From the NCBI RefSeq assembly GCF_900185615.1, contig NZ_FYAK01000002.1, forward strand, positions 62,001-126,000: a stretch of DNA of 64,000 bases, in the 5' to 3' direction. The stretch is from Photobacterium malacitanum. GTDB lineage: Bacteria > Pseudomonadota > Gammaproteobacteria > Enterobacterales > Vibrionaceae. This document shows positions 16,728 to 25,861 of the stretch, piece after piece. Within the stretch, counting starts at the first letter, position 1; the number at the start of each line of letters is the position of its first letter. Under the pieces are notes generated by a model. It ran no database searches. It was not told the origin of the DNA and was given only the letters and a program-made list of their open reading frames with translations. The translations under genes were made by a program, and so were the position numbers.

Positions 16728-17795
16728 TTAGTAAAGAAAATGCAGTGCACTGGCGATATGGATTTCAATCTTGGCTAACAATTGCCATATAGGATCATGT
16801 TGTGGGTAGACAACCACTGTTGCACGAGAGCCAACAAACAGTTGTGGCGGCAATGGTTGTTGGCTTATGAAATTAACCCGTACTCGCTGTGCATCACGGA
16901 CCCAACGGTTACTGGTGTCGATATGTGTAAGGTGGCCATTAGCCATTTGTTGAGCTGCTGCGACACCATAATCACGATTATTAACTGTTAATGGAAACAC
17001 TTGACCGGGTAAAGCATCATAAGCGACATAAGCTTTTGAATGGTCATCAAAGTTAGCAATGGATTTTTCTCTAAAATCAGCGGTTACCCACATTGAATCG
17101 GTAGGAATGAAGGTCAGCATCGGCTGATTAGCATTTGCCATAGTACCGATATCAACTTGAAGGTTGGTGATAACACCATTACTTGGAGCAATAACTTCAG
17201 TATGGGCTAAATTCAGTTTTGCTTGCGCCAAGGCATTTTCTGCTGCTAATACGATAGTGCTTTGACCTAATTGAGGCCCAAGTTGAGTATTGATTACCAC
17301 CGCTTGTTGTTTTGCTGCTGCTAAGTTAGCCAATGCGGTTTCATTTTTTGCATAAGCATTGTCACGCATTGATGCTGAAACAAGATTTTTTTTGGCTAAC
17401 TGATTTATACGGATAAAGTCACGATGAGCATTATTATAATTAGCTTGGCTGGTGGCAATATTGGCCTTAGCGACATTGGCTTGCGCATATAACCCTTGTT
17501 CTTGTTGGTGAGCTTGCTCTAATGCAACTTGCGCTTCATCAACGGCTAAACGATACTTTTTATCATCAATACGAAATAACAACTCGCCTTTGGATACGGG
17601 TTGGTTATTTTTAATATCGACTTGGGTAATTGCTCCTGATATTTGAGGTGCTATTTGTACAACATAACCTTGAACACGACTTTCAGTGGTTAATGGAACA
17701 TATCTATCAGCAATAACAATATAGGCCATTAGTAGAATAAAAAGCACAATAAGGCAACGCATCCAACGTTGAAAAGTGGTATGAGAGTTAGGCAT
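16728..17795 (-). CDS. HlyD/EmrA-type membrane fusion protein
   Basis: This 355-aa periplasmic adaptor has one N-terminal transmembrane helix (about 12-30). A split biotinyl-lipoyl domain (GYVVQIAPQISGAITQVDI and later VIAPSNGVITNLQVDIG) brackets an alpha-helical hairpin rich in Ala, Gln and Asn (about 75-185). A beta-barrel domain (MWVTADFREKSIANF) follows. This is the EmrA/AaeA architecture. It is the first gene of a two-gene unit with DUF2955 and is divergent from a LysR regulator 102-114 bp away. Which outer-membrane channel it uses is not visible. Confidence 0.85.
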   Translation of the reverse strand: MPNSHTTFQRWMRCLIVLFILLMAYIVIADRYVPLTTESRVQGYVVQIAPQISGAITQVDIKNNQPVSKGELLFRIDDKKYRLAVDEAQVALEQAHQQEQGLYAQANVAKANIATSQANYNNAHRDFIRINQLAKKNLVSASMRDNAYAKNETALANLAAAKQQAVVINTQLGPQLGQSTIVLAAENALAQAKLNLAHTEVIAPSNGVITNLQVDIGTMANANQPMLTFIPTDSMWVTADFREKSIANFDDHSKAYVAYDALPGQVFPLTVNNRDYGVAAAQQMANGHLTHIDTSNRWVRDAQRVRVNFISQQPLPPQLFVGSRATVVVYPQHDPIWQLLAKIEIHIASALHFLY

Positions 17796-17909
17796 GGAAT
17801 ATTCCGATAGTCATGATCAAGTATTCAGTATAAAAATATTGAGCTTGATTAAATACTGCAACAAATGTGACACTTACGTGCTAAAAATAGGACAATAGTG
17901 GATATTTTA

Positions 17910-18776
17910 ATGAAAGCATCAATGGATGACCTGTATTTATTTATGCTAACAGTAAGGCATGGTGGCATTAGTGCCGCTGCGACAATGCATGGATTACAGC
18001 GCTCAAAAGTCAGTCGCCGGTTGCAGGAATTAGAAAAAGCGCTTCATTGTCAGCTACTTATCCGTACCACGCGTCACATAGAATTAACTGAAAATGGGCG
18101 CTTACTGTATCAACATATAAGCCAGCCATTAACGGATGTTAATCACGCAATCAATTTACTTGAGAGCCAGCAAAATAGTTTACAAGGTACATTACGATTA
18201 GCGGCGACAGCCTCTTTTATTTCATCTTCGATGTTTGCTGAAGTATTAAATACTTATGTTAGCCAATTCCCGTTAGTGAGATTGGAATTAGTTTATTTGC
18301 AAAAAAGTGTTGATTTAGAAAGGGAAAATATTGATTTGCAGTTATTGCCAAATATGGTTGAAATTATTAACCATGATTATGTACAGCAAACATTCTTAAC
18401 CTCAACCAATGGATTATTTGCATCACCTACTTATTTACAACAACACTCAGAGCCTAAAAATATGACCGAGTTGCAACAACATTGGTTATTAACCAGCAGC
18501 TATAATGCGACCTTATTGCCTGAAGGGTCCAAAATACGACTGGTGTCCGAAGATATTAATATGATTCAACATATGGCAAGTTTAGGGCAAGGAATAGGAT
18601 TGTTACCGACGATTTTAATGCGGGAGTTTTTACAGCAAGGGAAATTAGTTCAAGTGTTAACTGATATTAATTACTCCGATATTATGATGACCTTAGTTTA
18701 CCCATCGCGGCGTTTTTTGCCTGAAAAAACGCGCGCAATGGTAACGTTATTACGTCAGAAATTTGCAGAAAAATAA
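17910..18776 (+). CDS. LysR-family regulator, divergent from the efflux pair
   Basis: The N-terminal winged helix-turn-helix reads AAATMHGLQRSKVSRRLQEL (about residues 20-40). The C-terminal effector domain starts at GTLRLAATASF. Total length is 288 aa from the ATG at 17910; in-frame starts at GTG 17898 and ATG 17922 are also open, and none has a strong ribosome site. The divergent layout with the hlyD-like gene is classic for a LysR that controls its neighbour and itself. The effector is unknown. It belongs to the group in which the domain start resembles AaeR/DhcR-like regulators, but I cannot place it more precisely. Confidence 0.85.
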   Translation: MKASMDDLYLFMLTVRHGGISAAATMHGLQRSKVSRRLQELEKALHCQLLIRTTRHIELTENGRLLYQHISQPLTDVNHAINLLESQQNSLQGTLRLAATASFISSSMFAEVLNTYVSQFPLVRLELVYLQKSVDLERENIDLQLLPNMVEIINHDYVQQTFLTSTNGLFASPTYLQQHSEPKNMTELQQHWLLTSSYNATLLPEGSKIRLVSEDINMIQHMASLGQGIGLLPTILMREFLQQGKLVQVLTDINYSDIMMTLVYPSRRFLPEKTRAMVTLLRQKFAEK

Positions 18777-18811
18777 TATTAATCAGTTTCGGTGAATATA
18801 TTTGTGGCGGG

Positions 18812-19078
18812 TTATTTTATTTCTCGCGCAAATTTTAGTTTTTCTACCGTAGCAACCCAAGATGGGCGATTAATATAATGGCCGATGATCAGTGCTGGAA
18901 TAATAAAAGCAATATGTGATACGGCAAGTTGAGCATTTGATGTTGCTAATACTGTATCACCACTAACATAATTAAATAATGCAATGGTGCCAAAAATCAT
19001 GCCAAGCACACTGAGGATAAAAAATCCAACTACGCTAAGACCGAGAATATCACGAGAATAAAGTTTCAATAAGTTCAT
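18812..19078 (-). CDS. Small two-helix membrane protein, unknown
   Basis: This 88-aa protein has two or three hydrophobic segments (about residues 12-36 and 50-68) and a basic C-terminal end (EKLKFAREIK). I do not recognise a family. The ATG start is clean (TTAGGAGTTAATTAATG on its strand), which supports real translation. It is convergent with the LysR gene, 35 bp away. It may be a small inner-membrane accessory protein; no function is proposed. Confidence 0.6.
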   Translation of the reverse strand: MNLLKLYSRDILGLSVVGFFILSVLGMIFGTIALFNYVSGDTVLATSNAQLAVSHIAFIIPALIIGHYINRPSWVATVEKLKFAREIK

Positions 19079-19210
19079 TAATTAACTCCTAAACTCTAGC
19101 GATTGAGCATAATGAATATCGCTATGGGTGTTGTTATCATTACTTTAATTACTATGCACGTTTAGAGTAGTGGCGATATTGATCTTGCACATGAATTGAT
19201 ATCTATTGCG

Positions 19211-19241
19211 GCCTATCTATTTAAATAACCAATAGATAGGC
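19211..19241 (-). terminator. Hairpin after the DUF4336 gene
   Basis: GCCTATCTATT and AATAGATAGGC form a perfect 11-bp stem with a 9-nt loop just beyond the stop of the minus-strand gene. The U-tract is weak. Confidence 0.55.
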
Positions 19242-19245
19242 TTAT

Positions 19246-19977
19246 TTATGCTTTTTTGGTGGTGGTAAGCTTTATTTTATGTGGTATTAACCAACTGAAT
19301 GCGGCAGAAAAATGTGCTTTGGCATTATGCTCAATGACTTTTCCATGTGACAGAATAATACGCTCAAAAGGCCAAGTGAGAATTTCTTGAATCGATTGCC
19401 GTAGTTGAGTGTGGTTTTGAAAAGTAATACGCCAATACCATGGCATTGCCGGTTTAAAGTAACAACCATTGATAACCGCAATAAGGAACGTCAGTGGGTG
19501 ACGGCTTTCTACCATCCATGCTAAAGCATCACCTAAAATAAGTGTTTTTGAGAGTGGATCACAAAAAGCAATTTCCTCCATGGTATCACTGCCACGAATG
19601 ACGGTTTGTAGTAATTGACCTTGCCAGTGACGGGGAGTGGTATTGCCAAGGGCATCATCAAAAGTGAGATCACTGCGTTTATGAATGAGTTCTGGCGGTG
19701 CATAAAAGTAGGCTTGAGGATAAGTGAGCCACCAATCAGATAGATAACTGTGATGACTTTTATTGGGTGTGACCACGTAACCAACGTCACCTAATTGGCT
19801 TATCTGTTGTTGTAATGTTGGGGTAATCTCAATAGGAGAGTGGATAAACAGTTTATCGTTATTCAATCGAACTATTGTCATGCGATGGCCAATCGGCGCA
19901 CCCGCAACCCGGTATGGCATCGTGCAATACCAAATTCGATTTTTGCTCCATTCAACGAGAGTGCAATCCTTGCTCAT
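19246..19977 (-). CDS. DUF4336 protein (metallo-beta-lactamase-like fold)
   Basis: The 243-aa protein matches the DUF4336 pattern: an N-terminal APIGHRMTIVRL strand, then the segment LFIHSPIEITPTLQQQISQLG. The motif VTPNKSHHSYLSDW follows, where the metallo-beta-lactamase fold would place its metal-binding HxH. A later GDALAWM and a C-terminal ILSHGKVI with His fit the remaining metal sites. Family members are uncharacterised, presumably metal-dependent hydrolases or oxidoreductases. There is no signal peptide. It is a single gene. Confidence 0.7.
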   Translation of the reverse strand: MSKDCTLVEWSKNRIWYCTMPYRVAGAPIGHRMTIVRLNNDKLFIHSPIEITPTLQQQISQLGDVGYVVTPNKSHHSYLSDWWLTYPQAYFYAPPELIHKRSDLTFDDALGNTTPRHWQGQLLQTVIRGSDTMEEIAFCDPLSKTLILGDALAWMVESRHPLTFLIAVINGCYFKPAMPWYWRITFQNHTQLRQSIQEILTWPFERIILSHGKVIEHNAKAHFSAAFSWLIPHKIKLTTTKKA

Positions 19978-20081
19978 AGGCGTTATGACAGATAATTAAT
20001 AGGTAATGATCATCATATGATTAATTTGGTGGTGGTCAACATTTTTATTACATTTGCGCTCAATATGAATAACCTAGCAAT

Positions 20082-20108
20082 AAAAAGGCCACCGTTTTGG
20101 CGGTGGCC
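20082..20108 (-). terminator. Terminator of the NhaP-type antiporter gene
   Basis: GGCCACCG and CGGTGGCC form a strong stem with a 6-nt loop. On the minus strand it is followed by TTTTTA. Confidence 0.85.
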
Positions 20109-20116
20109 AGTATGCT

Positions 20117-20165
20117 GATTAACGATTAACGATTAACGATTAACGATTAACGATTAACGATTAAC
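20117..20165. repeat. Heptanucleotide tandem repeat, 7 x GATTAAC
   Basis: Seven perfect copies of GATTAAC span the stop codon of the antiporter gene. The coding strand reads GTTAATC repeats, which give VNR then TAA. Because the stop lies in the first copies read by the ribosome, copy-number change alters only the 3' UTR between stop and terminator. Confidence 0.95.
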
Positions 20166-21497
20166 GGTATCAGATGTTGATGGCTCTGTGGTTGAGACGC
20201 TACCAGCAGCAGCTTGATCCATTTTTTCTTGTTCAGCTTTTGCTTGATAAATCATTGGTGTAATTGTAGAACCCTGGACAATGATTGAGAATATAACCAC
20301 GGCATAAGTCATTAATACAATGATTTCTTTAACATCAATATCAGGGCTAAACCCAATCGGTATTCCGGTTGGAATCGCCATTGCCATCGCTAGCGCCAAT
20401 CCGCCACGTAATCCACCCCAGGTTAATATTTTAACGGATAGGGGGTTATAGCGGCGGTGGCGGCTAAAGACTTTATAAGAGTATTTAATAGTAAGATAAC
20501 GACTTAGCAATACTAATGGTATTGCAATGACCACTGCCACAATATCAATAAAGTGGAAACTAAAGGTGATCATCATAAAGCCGATTAGCAAGAATAAAAT
20601 CGCATTTAGAATTTCATCGGCCAGTTCCCATAAATGTGAAATCTGGTGAGATGCTTCTTTTGAAATCGTATTACGGGTCCAGTTACCAATAATAATACCC
20701 GCAACAACCATCGCAAGCGGTGCTGAAACTTCAATATGTTCACTTACCACATAACCAAATGTTGGAATTAAAATGGTTAAAATTAAGCGGAACATATTGT
20801 CATGCGAGGTTTTAATTAAGAAATGGAAGACCACGCCAAGTACTGCACCAAATGCAATACCGCCTAATGCTTCACGGATAAACAGCAGCGCTGTGCTTGA
20901 TACCGTAGGAGCTGTTTTGCTAAATGCAATTTCAAACAAAGTAACGAAAATAACTAAGCCAACACCGTCATTAAATAATGATTCACCTTCAATTTGGGTC
21001 GAAATCCGTTGAGGTGCATTGAGTTTTTTAACAATGGCTAATACCGCGATAGGATCGGTCGGTGAGATCAGTGAGCCAAATAAACAACAATAGATAAAAT
21101 CAACATCAATGGTGCAAATTTTAAATAGCACCCACAACACAGTACCAATAAAGAAGGTTGAGAAAACAGTACCTGCAAGCGCAAGAAATGATATTTCAAA
21201 CTTTTGATCTTGAAGGTGAGGTAATTGAATATTTAATGCGCCACCAAAGAGGAGGAAACCCAGCACGCCTTTGAGTAGGAAGTCATCAAATTTTACACCT
21301 TGTACCATTTGAATCAGTTCATGTTCATCATTAAATGGTATATAACCTAATTTACTCAATATTAAGAGAATAAATGATATTGCTATTGACCAGCCTGTGA
21401 TGGCAATGGTCGGCTGAAACTTACCGATACGGTGATTAATAATTGATATAAGGATAGCAATGGCTGCCATTATACAGATGGTGTCATAAGCTGACAT
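20154..21497 (-). CDS. CPA1/NhaP-type sodium:proton antiporter
   Basis: This 447-aa inner-membrane protein has about 12 helices. The diagnostic CPA1 residues are present: SPTDPIAV, GESLFNDGVGLVIF (the ND pair that carries the transported cation) and an Arg-rich end to the transport core (WGGLRGGLALAMAM). A polar C-terminal tail (AKAEQEKMDQ, ending in Ser/Thr) follows. It likely exchanges Na+ or K+ for H+, supporting salt and pH balance in a marine organism. The last codons lie in a GATTAAC tandem repeat. Confidence 0.88.
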   Translation of the reverse strand: MSAYDTICIMAAIAILISIINHRIGKFQPTIAITGWSIAISFILLILSKLGYIPFNDEHELIQMVQGVKFDDFLLKGVLGFLLFGGALNIQLPHLQDQKFEISFLALAGTVFSTFFIGTVLWVLFKICTIDVDFIYCCLFGSLISPTDPIAVLAIVKKLNAPQRISTQIEGESLFNDGVGLVIFVTLFEIAFSKTAPTVSSTALLFIREALGGIAFGAVLGVVFHFLIKTSHDNMFRLILTILIPTFGYVVSEHIEVSAPLAMVVAGIIIGNWTRNTISKEASHQISHLWELADEILNAILFLLIGFMMITFSFHFIDIVAVVIAIPLVLLSRYLTIKYSYKVFSRHRRYNPLSVKILTWGGLRGGLALAMAMAIPTGIPIGFSPDIDVKEIIVLMTYAVVIFSIIVQGSTITPMIYQAKAEQEKMDQAAAGSVSTTEPSTSDTVNR

Positions 21498-21829
21498 GAA
21501 TAGTGTACTCCACTAGATATCAAATAAGTTGTCGTTCGACTGTTGCTAGCATAATTATCTGATTTTGTGTGTAATAAAAGAGAGTTATAAATAGAATGAT
21601 AATAATTTATATTCCCAATAAACATATAGTTACATTTTAATGTGATCAAAAACAAATTGTTTGTGTTATTTTGAAATGTAAGGTCGCGATTTTAAATATT
21701 AATAATAGCAGTCTAAATCATAGCTAAATAATGATGAACTAAAAGTGGATAAATAACAGGCGGGAGGATGTATTGTAGCGAGTCAATCATTTAAATTAAT
21801 TGACTCACAAATAATATGTTAGGCGGTGG
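21498..21829. other. Non-coding gap between gdpD-like and antiporter genes
   Basis: No gene is visible. It contains an 8-bp inverted repeat, GAGTCAAT with ATTGACTC at 21780-21806, just after the stop of the upstream minus-strand gene. It probably works as a weak terminator, lacking a U-tract. The rest is AT-rich and likely holds the antiporter promoter. Confidence 0.5.
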
Positions 21830-22573
21830 TTATTGGTTATTTGTTGCTGAAATTAATAACCCAGGATCATCACTAATAATAGTGCTGACGCCCCATTGAG
21901 TAAATTTCTCTACTTTTTTAGGATCATTCATGGTCCATATTTGAAGCACTTTACCTGCATCTGTGATTTCTTGTGCAAGGTTTTGGTTCAGTAAATGATG
22001 ATCCAAATGAATACTGTAGAGATCGAGCTTTTCATCTAAACGTGCAATATCTGGCACCCAGTCTTCAATGATCAGTCCTCGGCGAACTTCTGGCCATTGT
22101 TGTAAACAGTGTTTTACCGCGTTATAGGAGAAGCTAGAAAGAATTAATCGTTCAGTATCGAAACCATAATCTTTAATCGCCTCAATCGTTTTACGCACTT
22201 GAAGTTCGACTTCTTCCTCATAATGGACTTTGATTTCAAGATTAAGGTTTAATCCGTAATCGTCACAGGCTTGCAGTAACTCAGTTAATGTTGGAATTGT
22301 TTCGCCTGCAAATTCAGTTGCAAACCAGCCTCCAGCGTCTAATTGTTTTAATTCATTGAGTGTTTTATGGCGCACACTTCCAGAACCATTGGTACAACGA
22401 CGAACACTTTTATCATGGATGATGACAGGGATTAAATCATCACACAGCTGAGTATCAGTCTCAATCCATGTTGCGCCAGCATCAGCTGCGGCTTTCATGG
22501 ATATTAATGTGTTTTCAGGGGCGACTGCGCGCGCGCCACGGTGACCTGCAATCATCACTTCTCCAACATACAT
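21830..22573 (-). CDS. Glycerophosphodiester phosphodiesterase (GDPD, UgpQ-like)
   Basis: This cytosolic GDPD hydrolyses deacylated phospholipid glycerophosphodiesters to glycerol-3-phosphate and an alcohol. The catalytic signature is present: AGHRGARAVAPENT (His-Arg and Glu), WIETDTQL (Glu/Asp metal ligands) and PVIIHD (second catalytic His). NLEIKV supplies a further metal ligand. It has 247 aa and no signal peptide, resembling UgpQ rather than periplasmic GlpQ. A second ATG at 22555, preceded by GGAGA, would start at MIAGHRG and is a good alternative. It is not in an operon with uptake genes. Confidence 0.88.
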   Translation of the reverse strand: MYVGEVMIAGHRGARAVAPENTLISMKAAADAGATWIETDTQLCDDLIPVIIHDKSVRRCTNGSGSVRHKTLNELKQLDAGGWFATEFAGETIPTLTELLQACDDYGLNLNLEIKVHYEEEVELQVRKTIEAIKDYGFDTERLILSSFSYNAVKHCLQQWPEVRRGLIIEDWVPDIARLDEKLDLYSIHLDHHLLNQNLAQEITDAGKVLQIWTMNDPKKVEKFTQWGVSTIISDDPGLLISATNNQ

Positions 22574-22683
22574 GTTATAATCTCGCTATAAGCGTTACTG
22601 TAGAAATTTTATTGGCTTTACTTTAATTCGCAAGTGATTAAATTCGAATAATGATATCTCAATTGTTATGTTTTAGCGCTGCC

Positions 22684-22695
22684 TAACAGCTGTTA
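22684..22695. promoter_or_regulatory. 12-bp perfect palindrome in a divergent intergenic region
   Basis: TAACAGCTGTTA is self-complementary. It lies between the divergent GDPD and MazG-like genes, where a dimeric regulator could bind. No regulator is assigned. Confidence 0.3.
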
Positions 22696-22859
22696 AGTCT
22701 ATTTTGTCATCAAGCTAACGCTTTTTCAGTAATTGGTTTTGTATCTGGTAGAGGATTGGATTAGTATCGTCGACCGTTGCGTGATTTTGTTGAGATCATC
22801 AGTATGATTATCAACGTTACAATCTCGCCTGCCTTTAAACCTGAAACAAGGATATTCGA

Positions 22860-23438
22860 ATGAAGCTTTCTACGCTAGACCAACCCCTTTTCGATCACCT
22901 TTACAGCGATATTCGAGAGTTTCGTTCCACCTTTGATTTAGACATTGAAAATCCAGCGAGTCTTGATGCACAAGCAGATGCCTTACATACCTCATTAGCC
23001 GTTGAAGAAATGACTGAATTGGCGGAAGCGGACTCTTTAGTTGAGCAAGCTGATGCGATTGTTGATTCTGTGTATGTATTAATGGGCCGCTTGGTACATT
23101 TAGGTGATAAAAAAATTGATGATAATATTGGTATCAGCTACTTAATTGATATCTTATTGCAAATGTCTGAGCGTCTAGGTTTTAGCTTTATTGATTGTTG
23201 GAATGAAGTGCATTCAAGCAATATGAGTAAAGTATGTCGTAGTCAGCAGCAATACGATGAAACAGAAGCTTTTTATGCTAAGCAAGGCGTCGTATTAATG
23301 GCAAGTACGAAAGGTGATTATATTATCGCTAAATGTGCCCAAGATGTTGATGTTGATGGAAAACTGATTCGAACAGGAAAAGTATTGAAATCGGTTTATT
23401 ATCGCCCTGCAGATTTAGTAAAATTAGTTATACGTTAA
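22860..23438 (+). CDS. MazG/PRA-PH-like nucleotide pyrophosphohydrolase
   Basis: The 192-aa protein contains the all-alpha NTP pyrophosphohydrolase core at about residues 40-80. LAVEEMTELAEAD gives the EExxE-type metal site, and EQADAIVDSVYVLMG gives the ExxD on the next helix. The C-terminal part (VCRSQQQYDETEAFYAKQGV, then KVLKSVYYRPADL) is typical of a MazG-like subgroup with an extra beta region. It probably hydrolyses a non-canonical or nucleoside triphosphate to the monophosphate and PPi. It is monocistronic, with a terminator at 23462-23486. Confidence 0.75.
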   Translation: MKLSTLDQPLFDHLYSDIREFRSTFDLDIENPASLDAQADALHTSLAVEEMTELAEADSLVEQADAIVDSVYVLMGRLVHLGDKKIDDNIGISYLIDILLQMSERLGFSFIDCWNEVHSSNMSKVCRSQQQYDETEAFYAKQGVVLMASTKGDYIIAKCAQDVDVDGKLIRTGKVLKSVYYRPADLVKLVIR

Positions 23439-23461
23439 TTAACGCTTCAAGATTACTTTTG

Positions 23462-23486
23462 ATCCTCGCTATGGCGGGGATTTTTT
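23462..23486 (+). terminator. Terminator after the MazG-like gene
   Basis: ATCCTCGC and GCGGGGAT form the stem with loop TATG, followed by TTTTTT. Confidence 0.85.
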
Positions 23487-23556
23487 ATTGGTATTGAGTA
23501 CAAGGTTGTGGCTTGACACTAGATATTTATATAAACGTTTTATTTAAGTTACTATT

Positions 23557-24909
23557 ATGAATCAAAAAACACCCACTCACTTCGAATCTCATGGCTTAGC
23601 CCATCAACTGTTCACCATGACATGGCCAATGCTATTTGGCGTTTTGTCATTGATGAGTTTTCAATTAGTCGACAGTGCCTTTATTGGTCAACTAGGTGTT
23701 CTACCTTTAGCTGCGCAAGGCTTTACCTTACCAATGCAAATGCTGGTTATTGGTTTACAGGTTGGGTTAGGCATTGCGACCACGGCATTAATTTCACGGG
23801 TGTTGGGAAATAATGATCATCATCGTGCGCGTCAGCTCGGTGGTGTGGTGATCATTATTGGTGATTTAGGGATTATGGCACTGTGTGCTGCAATCTGGTT
23901 TGGTCGCCATCAATTATTATGGTTGCTTGGTGCACCATCGAATGTGTTTGCTGTAATTGATAGTTATTGGCCTGTATGGCTGGCGAGTGCTTGGTGTGGC
24001 TCGATGGTGTACTTTGCATATAGCATTTGTCGCGCGAATGGTAATACCTTGCTTCCGGGTATTATGATGGTCATTACTAGTGTACTTAATATTGGTTTAG
24101 ATCCGTTATTCATGTTTACTTTTAATATGGGTATTAATGGTGCAGCATGGGCAACAATAACGTCATTCAGTATTGGCATGTTGGTGGTTTATCCGCTGTT
24201 AATTAAACGCCAATGGTTGAGTTTTGACTGGCGAGGATTCGCGGTTTATAAAGCCATTAATGAATTACTTCACATTATGGCTCCAGCGATGTTGAGCCAA
24301 TTATTACCGCCAGTTTCTGCGATTTTAGCGACTAAATTAGTGGCCGGTTTTGGTGCTGCGACAGTTGCTGCTTGGGCGCTGGGATCACGACTAGAGTTCT
24401 TTTCGCTGGTGGTGGTACTTGCGCTCACTATGTCAATGCCACCGATGGTTGGGCGGTTGCTGGGCCGTAAAGATATCGCCAGCATTGAAGCATTAATCAT
24501 GATAGCTGTGCGGTTTGTACTGTCATGGCAAATTGCGATTGCTGCGGTATTATTTTTGAGTGCGCAGCCATTAACACAGCTACTAACCACAGACACTTCA
24601 GTACAGCATATTTTGATGATTCACTTAACGCGTGTGCCTATTAGTTTAGGCGCATTAGGTATTTGTATGTTAATGGTATCAGTTTGCAATGCAATGGGAC
24701 TACCAATGCGTGCATTACTGATCTCTGCGTTGCGATTATTTGTGTGTTATTTACCTGTGCTATGGCTTGGAGCCCATTTTGCGGGTTTATCAGGGCTGTT
24801 TACCGGAGCAATGGTCGGTAATATCGCGGCTGGACTATGCGCTTGGGTATTTTATCGCCAAGGGCTTACGCATATTCGTAATAAGTATCGAGTTACATCA
24901 ATGGCATAG
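23557..24909 (+). CDS. MATE-family efflux transporter
   Basis: This 450-aa inner-membrane protein has 12 predicted helices in two homologous halves (about 15-220 and 235-440). Typical MATE features include TMTWPMLFGVLSLMSFQLVDSAFIGQLG at the first helix and GINGAAWAT in the sixth helix region. It is of the NorM/DinF type and exports cationic drugs or organic compounds using Na+ or H+. Which substrate it exports is unclear. It starts at an ATG 119 bp after the previous gene's stop and is monocistronic. Confidence 0.85.
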   Translation: MNQKTPTHFESHGLAHQLFTMTWPMLFGVLSLMSFQLVDSAFIGQLGVLPLAAQGFTLPMQMLVIGLQVGLGIATTALISRVLGNNDHHRARQLGGVVIIIGDLGIMALCAAIWFGRHQLLWLLGAPSNVFAVIDSYWPVWLASAWCGSMVYFAYSICRANGNTLLPGIMMVITSVLNIGLDPLFMFTFNMGINGAAWATITSFSIGMLVVYPLLIKRQWLSFDWRGFAVYKAINELLHIMAPAMLSQLLPPVSAILATKLVAGFGAATVAAWALGSRLEFFSLVVVLALTMSMPPMVGRLLGRKDIASIEALIMIAVRFVLSWQIAIAAVLFLSAQPLTQLLTTDTSVQHILMIHLTRVPISLGALGICMLMVSVCNAMGLPMRALLISALRLFVCYLPVLWLGAHFAGLSGLFTGAMVGNIAAGLCAWVFYRQGLTHIRNKYRVTSMA

Positions 24910-24993
24910 TTGTTATAATAATGTGTTGCAATAACGCAGTGCAATAATCCATCCGTATTAATCAATAATGTTAACCAAGAAAGGATACTTACA

Positions 24994-25812
24994 ATGCAAA
25001 CGTTCGCTATTGATGGTCAGCAAATGACTTACCTTGATCAAGGAACAGGCCCTGTTCTGGTCTTTGGTCATAGCTATTTATGGGATAGTGCAATGTGGGC
25101 ACCGCAAATCGAGGTATTAAGCCAACATTATCGTTGTATTGTACCTGACTTTTGGGCTCACGGTGGTTCTGATAGTGCGCCGATGGCGACGCGTACCTTA
25201 CGTGACTATGCTGATAATGTATTGGCCTTACTTGATCATTTGCAGATTGAAAAATTTGCGATGATTGGTTTATCTGTTGGCGGTATGTGGGGCGCAGAGT
25301 TAGCGCTCAAAGCACCTACTCGCGTGACAGCTTTGGTATTGATGGATACATTCTTAGGCTATGAACCTGAGGTGTTGCATGCGAAATATTTTGCGATGCT
25401 AGATACGTTACGCGATCAGCAACAGTTACCTGCAGCATTGATTGATTTGATTGCGCCATTATTTTTCCGTCGTGATGGTCATCTTCATAATCCGCAACTA
25501 GTGAGTAATTTCCGCGATTATTTATCAAGTTTGCAAGGAGATCGTGCTATTGCTGTGTCTGAGATGGGACGAATGGTGTTTGGTCGTCGTGATACCTTTG
25601 ATGATATAGAACAACTGACACTACCAACATTAATTATGTCAGGCATGGAAGATAACCCACGTCCACCGCTGGAAGCGCAATTAATGCATGATGCGATTGA
25701 TGGCAGTGAATATGTGCTTATTCCGGACGCTGGACACATTAGTAATTTAGAGCAACCACAATTTGTGACCGAACAATTACAGCATTTTTTAGCAAAAGTT
25801 TTGTCGGTGTAA
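24994..25812 (+). CDS. Alpha/beta-hydrolase, esterase-like
   Basis: This 272-aa cytosolic alpha/beta hydrolase has an oxyanion-hole HG-type motif (VFGHSYLWDSAMW). The nucleophile elbow is GLSVGGMWG (Ser at about 91), the acid is in LIMSGMEDNPRPP, and the catalytic His is in IPDAGHISNLEQP near residue 248. The order is that of a standard hydrolase such as an esterase or haloperoxidase-like enzyme. The natural substrate is unknown. AAAGGA precedes the ATG. It lies 84 bp after the MATE gene in the same direction. Confidence 0.85.
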   Translation: MQTFAIDGQQMTYLDQGTGPVLVFGHSYLWDSAMWAPQIEVLSQHYRCIVPDFWAHGGSDSAPMATRTLRDYADNVLALLDHLQIEKFAMIGLSVGGMWGAELALKAPTRVTALVLMDTFLGYEPEVLHAKYFAMLDTLRDQQQLPAALIDLIAPLFFRRDGHLHNPQLVSNFRDYLSSLQGDRAIAVSEMGRMVFGRRDTFDDIEQLTLPTLIMSGMEDNPRPPLEAQLMHDAIDGSEYVLIPDAGHISNLEQPQFVTEQLQHFLAKVLSV

Positions 25813-25820
25813 ACGAATAT

Positions 25821-25855
25821 TAAGCCTAGTGAGTGTGCAATGCCTCACTGGGTTA
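25821..25855. terminator. Hairpin between convergent hydrolase and nucleotidyltransferase genes
   Basis: TAAGCCTAGTGAG pairs, with one bulge and one wobble, with CTCACTGGGTTA. It sits between two convergent stops. The U-tract is absent. Confidence 0.45.
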
Positions 25856-25861
25856 ATGCTG

